The notes under the pieces are model-generated. The model worked only from the letters and a program-made list of their open reading frames with translations. It did not search any database and was not told where the DNA came from. From assembly GCF_900090045.1 (NCBI RefSeq), contig NC_041784.1, positions 410,501 through 474,500 of the forward strand: DNA of 64,000 bases. The letters run 5' to 3'. The translations under genes and the position numbers were made by a program. Shown here one piece after another: positions 61,172 to 64,000 of the stretch (positions within the stretch are counted from its first letter, which is position 1; every line of letters starts with the position of its first letter). Source of the DNA: Plasmodium malariae (taxonomy: Eukaryota > Apicomplexa > Aconoidasida > Haemosporida > Plasmodiidae).

Positions 61172-64000
61172 TCAATTCTCACTCAAGTCTTCTACTTCTT
61201 TTCCTCTTGAAAGGATATGGATTAAACCTGCTGCATTTCCGTAAGCTGTTAAACAGTTTTTGTCAAAAACTGCAATGGATATGCTAAGGTGGAAAAAAAA
61301 AAATAAAATACAATGAAATATAATATAGTAATATACAATATTGTAAAAAATAATATGCTGAAATACAATATTGTGAAACATAATATTGTGAAACATAATA
61401 CTGTGAAATATAATATTGTGAAATATAATATTGTGAAACATAATACTGTGAAATATAATATTGTGAAATATAATATTGTGAAATATAATATTGTGAAATA
61501 TAATATTGTGAAATATAATATTGTGAAATATAATATTGTGAAATATAATACATTACAAAATAATGTAATACAATATAATAAAATAAAATATGCTAATATA
61601 AAAAGCATCACGTGAGGACACGTAATACGTTGTGCACATGGGAAAACAAATATGGAATATATAAATGCACAAATGTTTTCTTTTCCTCCTTTTTGTTCAT
61701 TTTTCGCTTCTGTGCTCACGATTTAGGCATCAAGGCTATGGTTTTCCTGCTCACTTTAGCCTCAAGTTTTTTTGACTTGCTTATTTTAATCCCGTTGGTA
61801 AGAATATGCTGAAGTCCTCGTAAATATTCATATAACAATATAAGTGAGACTGCTTTAATTTGATCATTTTGTGTAAAACTAATTTTTAATAAAATATCAG
61901 GGTCTAATTCAAAATTTGTAGTTTTCCACAAAAGGATTTCATTAGGCCTAACTTTGGATGTACTTCCTTTTAATTCTCCTTTAATAATTGAGCCGTCATC
62001 AAATATGAACATGTACGTGCCATTTATTATATAGCTATGTAAACATAAGATGTCTATTAGATTATTCCAAGTTTTGTCTATATTTAAAAAAAATTTATTT
62101 TCAAATAAATGCAATATACATCCTTTATCCTGACCAAATAATATACAACTGTTGCTATGCCATTTTAAATGTGTAACTGTTTCTGTTTTTCTTTTAAAAA
62201 AAAAAAGTTCGCTATTATTTCGAATATCTATTATTATGATATCCCCTTCTTTTGTACTAATACAAAGAAGATACGAATTAATGCAAGGATAAAAGGAGCA
62301 TAAGGATAATATTCCATGCTGCAAATAAATATAATCCTCACAAACTGTTATGTCGTACCTTTCATTTGTCGCTTCGGTTCCTTCAGTATGACTTTTGCAA
62401 TGCCAGTTTTCGCCCTTTTTACCATTGATATGTGCTGTGAGAGTTGGCTCTTTTGCTTCTTCTTTTACTTCTTCTTTGACTTCTTCTTTTTCCTTCTCTT
62501 TTTTATTTTCTTTTTTTTTATTTTTCTTTTTTCCTTCATTCGGATCGCTAATATTTTGACCTTCCACTCTGTCAACATGGTTCCCTTCTTTCGGACAGGG
62601 AGTACCCCTTTGGTTAACATGATCACAGCTCGAATGCATATCGTTTGTATAAACCATGCCAAAAGTTCTACAAGTAAAAATTCTTTTTTTTTTAAAAACC
62701 AAATCTAAGGAACTATTACAGCCTTGAAAAGTAATGTTCATGGTTGGGGATCGTTTGAGAAAACTACTTATTTTGTTTTTATCCTTGTTCCACTCATTTA
62801 AGAGTACACTTATTATTTTCAATTTAAAATCGTTCGAACAAACAGCTAGTTTTAGAAAACGTTTGTTCTCTTGTACACATATTGTATAAGAGAAATCATT
62901 TAGCAGTTCTTTACTTTTATATGTGAATAGCCTTTTAAATTTGGACTTCAAAAGATTGTGTTCGATATATTTTGTAAAATCTATATATTTGTGTTCATTT
63001 TTTAATGAATAATACAATTTTTGAAAAAAATTATACTTAGAGATACCCAAAATAGATATCCTATTGCCTAATAAACATATTAACAGGTAAATATATTCTT
63101 TCCCTTTACGTTCTGATATACTATTCAATTTAATCCATTCCAGTTTTTTGCACATTTGATTAAGCTCGATGATATCAAAAAATATAGGCTTACCCAAATA
63201 TTGAGATATGAAATAGATAAATACAAAATTTCTATTTTTTTTAAGTGAACTAAAAAACATAGAATTATCTAAATAACTACACACACTTATGCTTAATAAA
63301 CTACCATTAAATACTTTTCTACATTTAAATAAGAAATCATTTATTAGCTCGTTCGATATGTACTTATATATGTCATCTTTTTTTATACCTTCCTCTGATG
63401 TTGTTACATTGTAGTTGTAATCCTTTTCTTCTTCATCAGTACTCTTAACATCATTTTGTTTTTCACAGCCACTTAACATCCCATCTGGGAATTCATTTAA
63501 CAGATGTGCGAGGAAATTTACAATATTAATACTATCGCTAAAGTCTAGATAAATTACTGGAGCGCAAAGACTCAGAAATATATTTTCTACTGTTAAGTCT
63601 TTATCTATATGTACATTTAATTGATGCATAATATTGTTAATTGTTAGGAGTCCACTTTTATGCATTCCTCTTCCCTTTATTCTTTTTTCCCCTTCACCAT
63701 ATGAATTGTTATCACTATACAAATAATTACATAATAATAAAAAATAAAAAAATTGTATAATCTCAGATATTAACACATAATTCTTATCATTTAAATAGAA
63801 ATAGTTCATCATGTTTATATTTCTTTTATTAGTAAAATGTCTTTTCAATTTAATTACAATTTCTGTAGTTACATCCATATAATTACTGGTACTATTCTCT
63901 TTCATATGGCATTCATTTTTTAATAATAGCTTTTTATGCCTCACCACATCTGATGGTTTGTTATCAAAAACGACTTCACTTCCAAATGGACACAAGGTTA
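61172..64000 (-). CDS. Beta-propeller-like protein, unknown function; 5' end beyond window
   Basis: Model: complement(join(61172..61283, 61720..>64000)), at least 796 residues; the frame is open to the window edge, so the N-terminus is missing. The join (AAATC|GTGAGC to CACCTTAG|C, phase 2) reads IALMPKSISIAVFDKNCLTA then YGNAAGLIHIL, a sensible propeller-type strand. WD40-like strands are seen in the second half: DIIIIDIRNNSELFFFKRKT, VTHLKWHSNSCILFGQDKGC, and YMFIFDDGSIIKGELKG. The first half is helical (e.g. VNFLAHLLNEFPDGMLSGCE) and a Lys/Glu-rich linker lies at ~490-525. I cannot name it. A WD-type scaffold subunit, for example of a transcription or nuclear-pore complex, is conceivable but only inference. 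No signal peptide can be judged. Confidence 0.8.
61284..61719 (-). repeat. 15-bp minisatellite in the last intron of the propeller-like gene
   Basis: The 436-base intron carries about 13 copies of ttgtgaaatataata between about 61350 and 61550, with aacataatac variants. In contrast to SMC6 and UFD1, a TGA lies at the donor itself, so retention would end the protein at once. Confidence 0.88.

Noticed and set aside
61249..61719. 156-residue Phe/Thr/Leu/Tyr repeat protein
   Set aside because: Reading of the 15-bp intronic array of the propeller-like gene.

Overview
This window is nuclear DNA from a malaria parasite (genus Plasmodium). Genes are separated by very A+T-rich DNA full of poly(A/T), (TA)n and other tandem repeats. 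Proteins are rich in Asn and Lys, with poly-Asn runs and repeat blocks. Several genes have short, A+T-rich GT-AG introns. The gene order (SMC6, acyl-CoA synthetase, CCCH zinc finger, TYW1, UFD1, TOM22, apicoplast L12, DRG1) matches what I remember of a segment of P. falciparum chromosome 5, but I could not check that. The many long minisatellites make me favour a non-falciparum species such as P. malariae; this is an impression, not a call.

Layout. 1-2 kb: A-rich tandem repeats. 2.0-3.8 kb (+): Asn-rich protein with NINHG repeats. 5.1-11.2 kb (-): SMC6, which I resolve into three exons; intron 1 holds a 24-bp minisatellite. 11.4-14.4 kb: a pure (CTT)n tract, some GC-richer islands, and a 9-bp minisatellite that ends at the acyl-CoA synthetase stop codon. 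14.4-16.4 kb (-): acyl-CoA synthetase, probably ACS10. 21.3-24.0 kb (-): triple-CCCH zinc-finger protein. 24-31.8 kb: an unusually long gene-poor stretch. 31.8-34.7 kb (-): TYW1, the wyosine radical-SAM enzyme. 36.6-38.0 kb (-): an F-box-like gene that looks broken. 41.5-44.3 kb (+): two-exon UFD1 with C-terminal zinc fingers. 46.5 kb (+): TOM22. 47.9-48.6 kb (-): apicoplast L7/L12. 50.1-50.5 kb (-): small unknown protein. 51.2-51.7 kb (+): a two-exon micro-gene. 52.9-54.0 kb (+): DRG1, followed by a GC-rich foldable element. 55.7-57.0 kb (+): a protein I recognise as AAGAB/p34-like. 58.9-60.1 kb (+): three-exon membrane protein. 61.2-64.0 kb (-): propeller-like protein, cut by the window edge.

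The genes are housekeeping functions of different compartments: DNA repair, tRNA modification, protein degradation, mitochondrial import, apicoplast translation, lipid activation, ribosome-associated GTPase and clathrin-adaptor assembly. They do not form a pathway or operon. The most distinctive sequence features are private minisatellites, one per intron or intergenic gap; some keep the upstream exon's reading frame open. The apparent F-box pseudogene, the AAGAB-like protein and the folded GC-rich islands also stand out. I see no virus, transposon, CRISPR array or convincing tRNA/rRNA gene.
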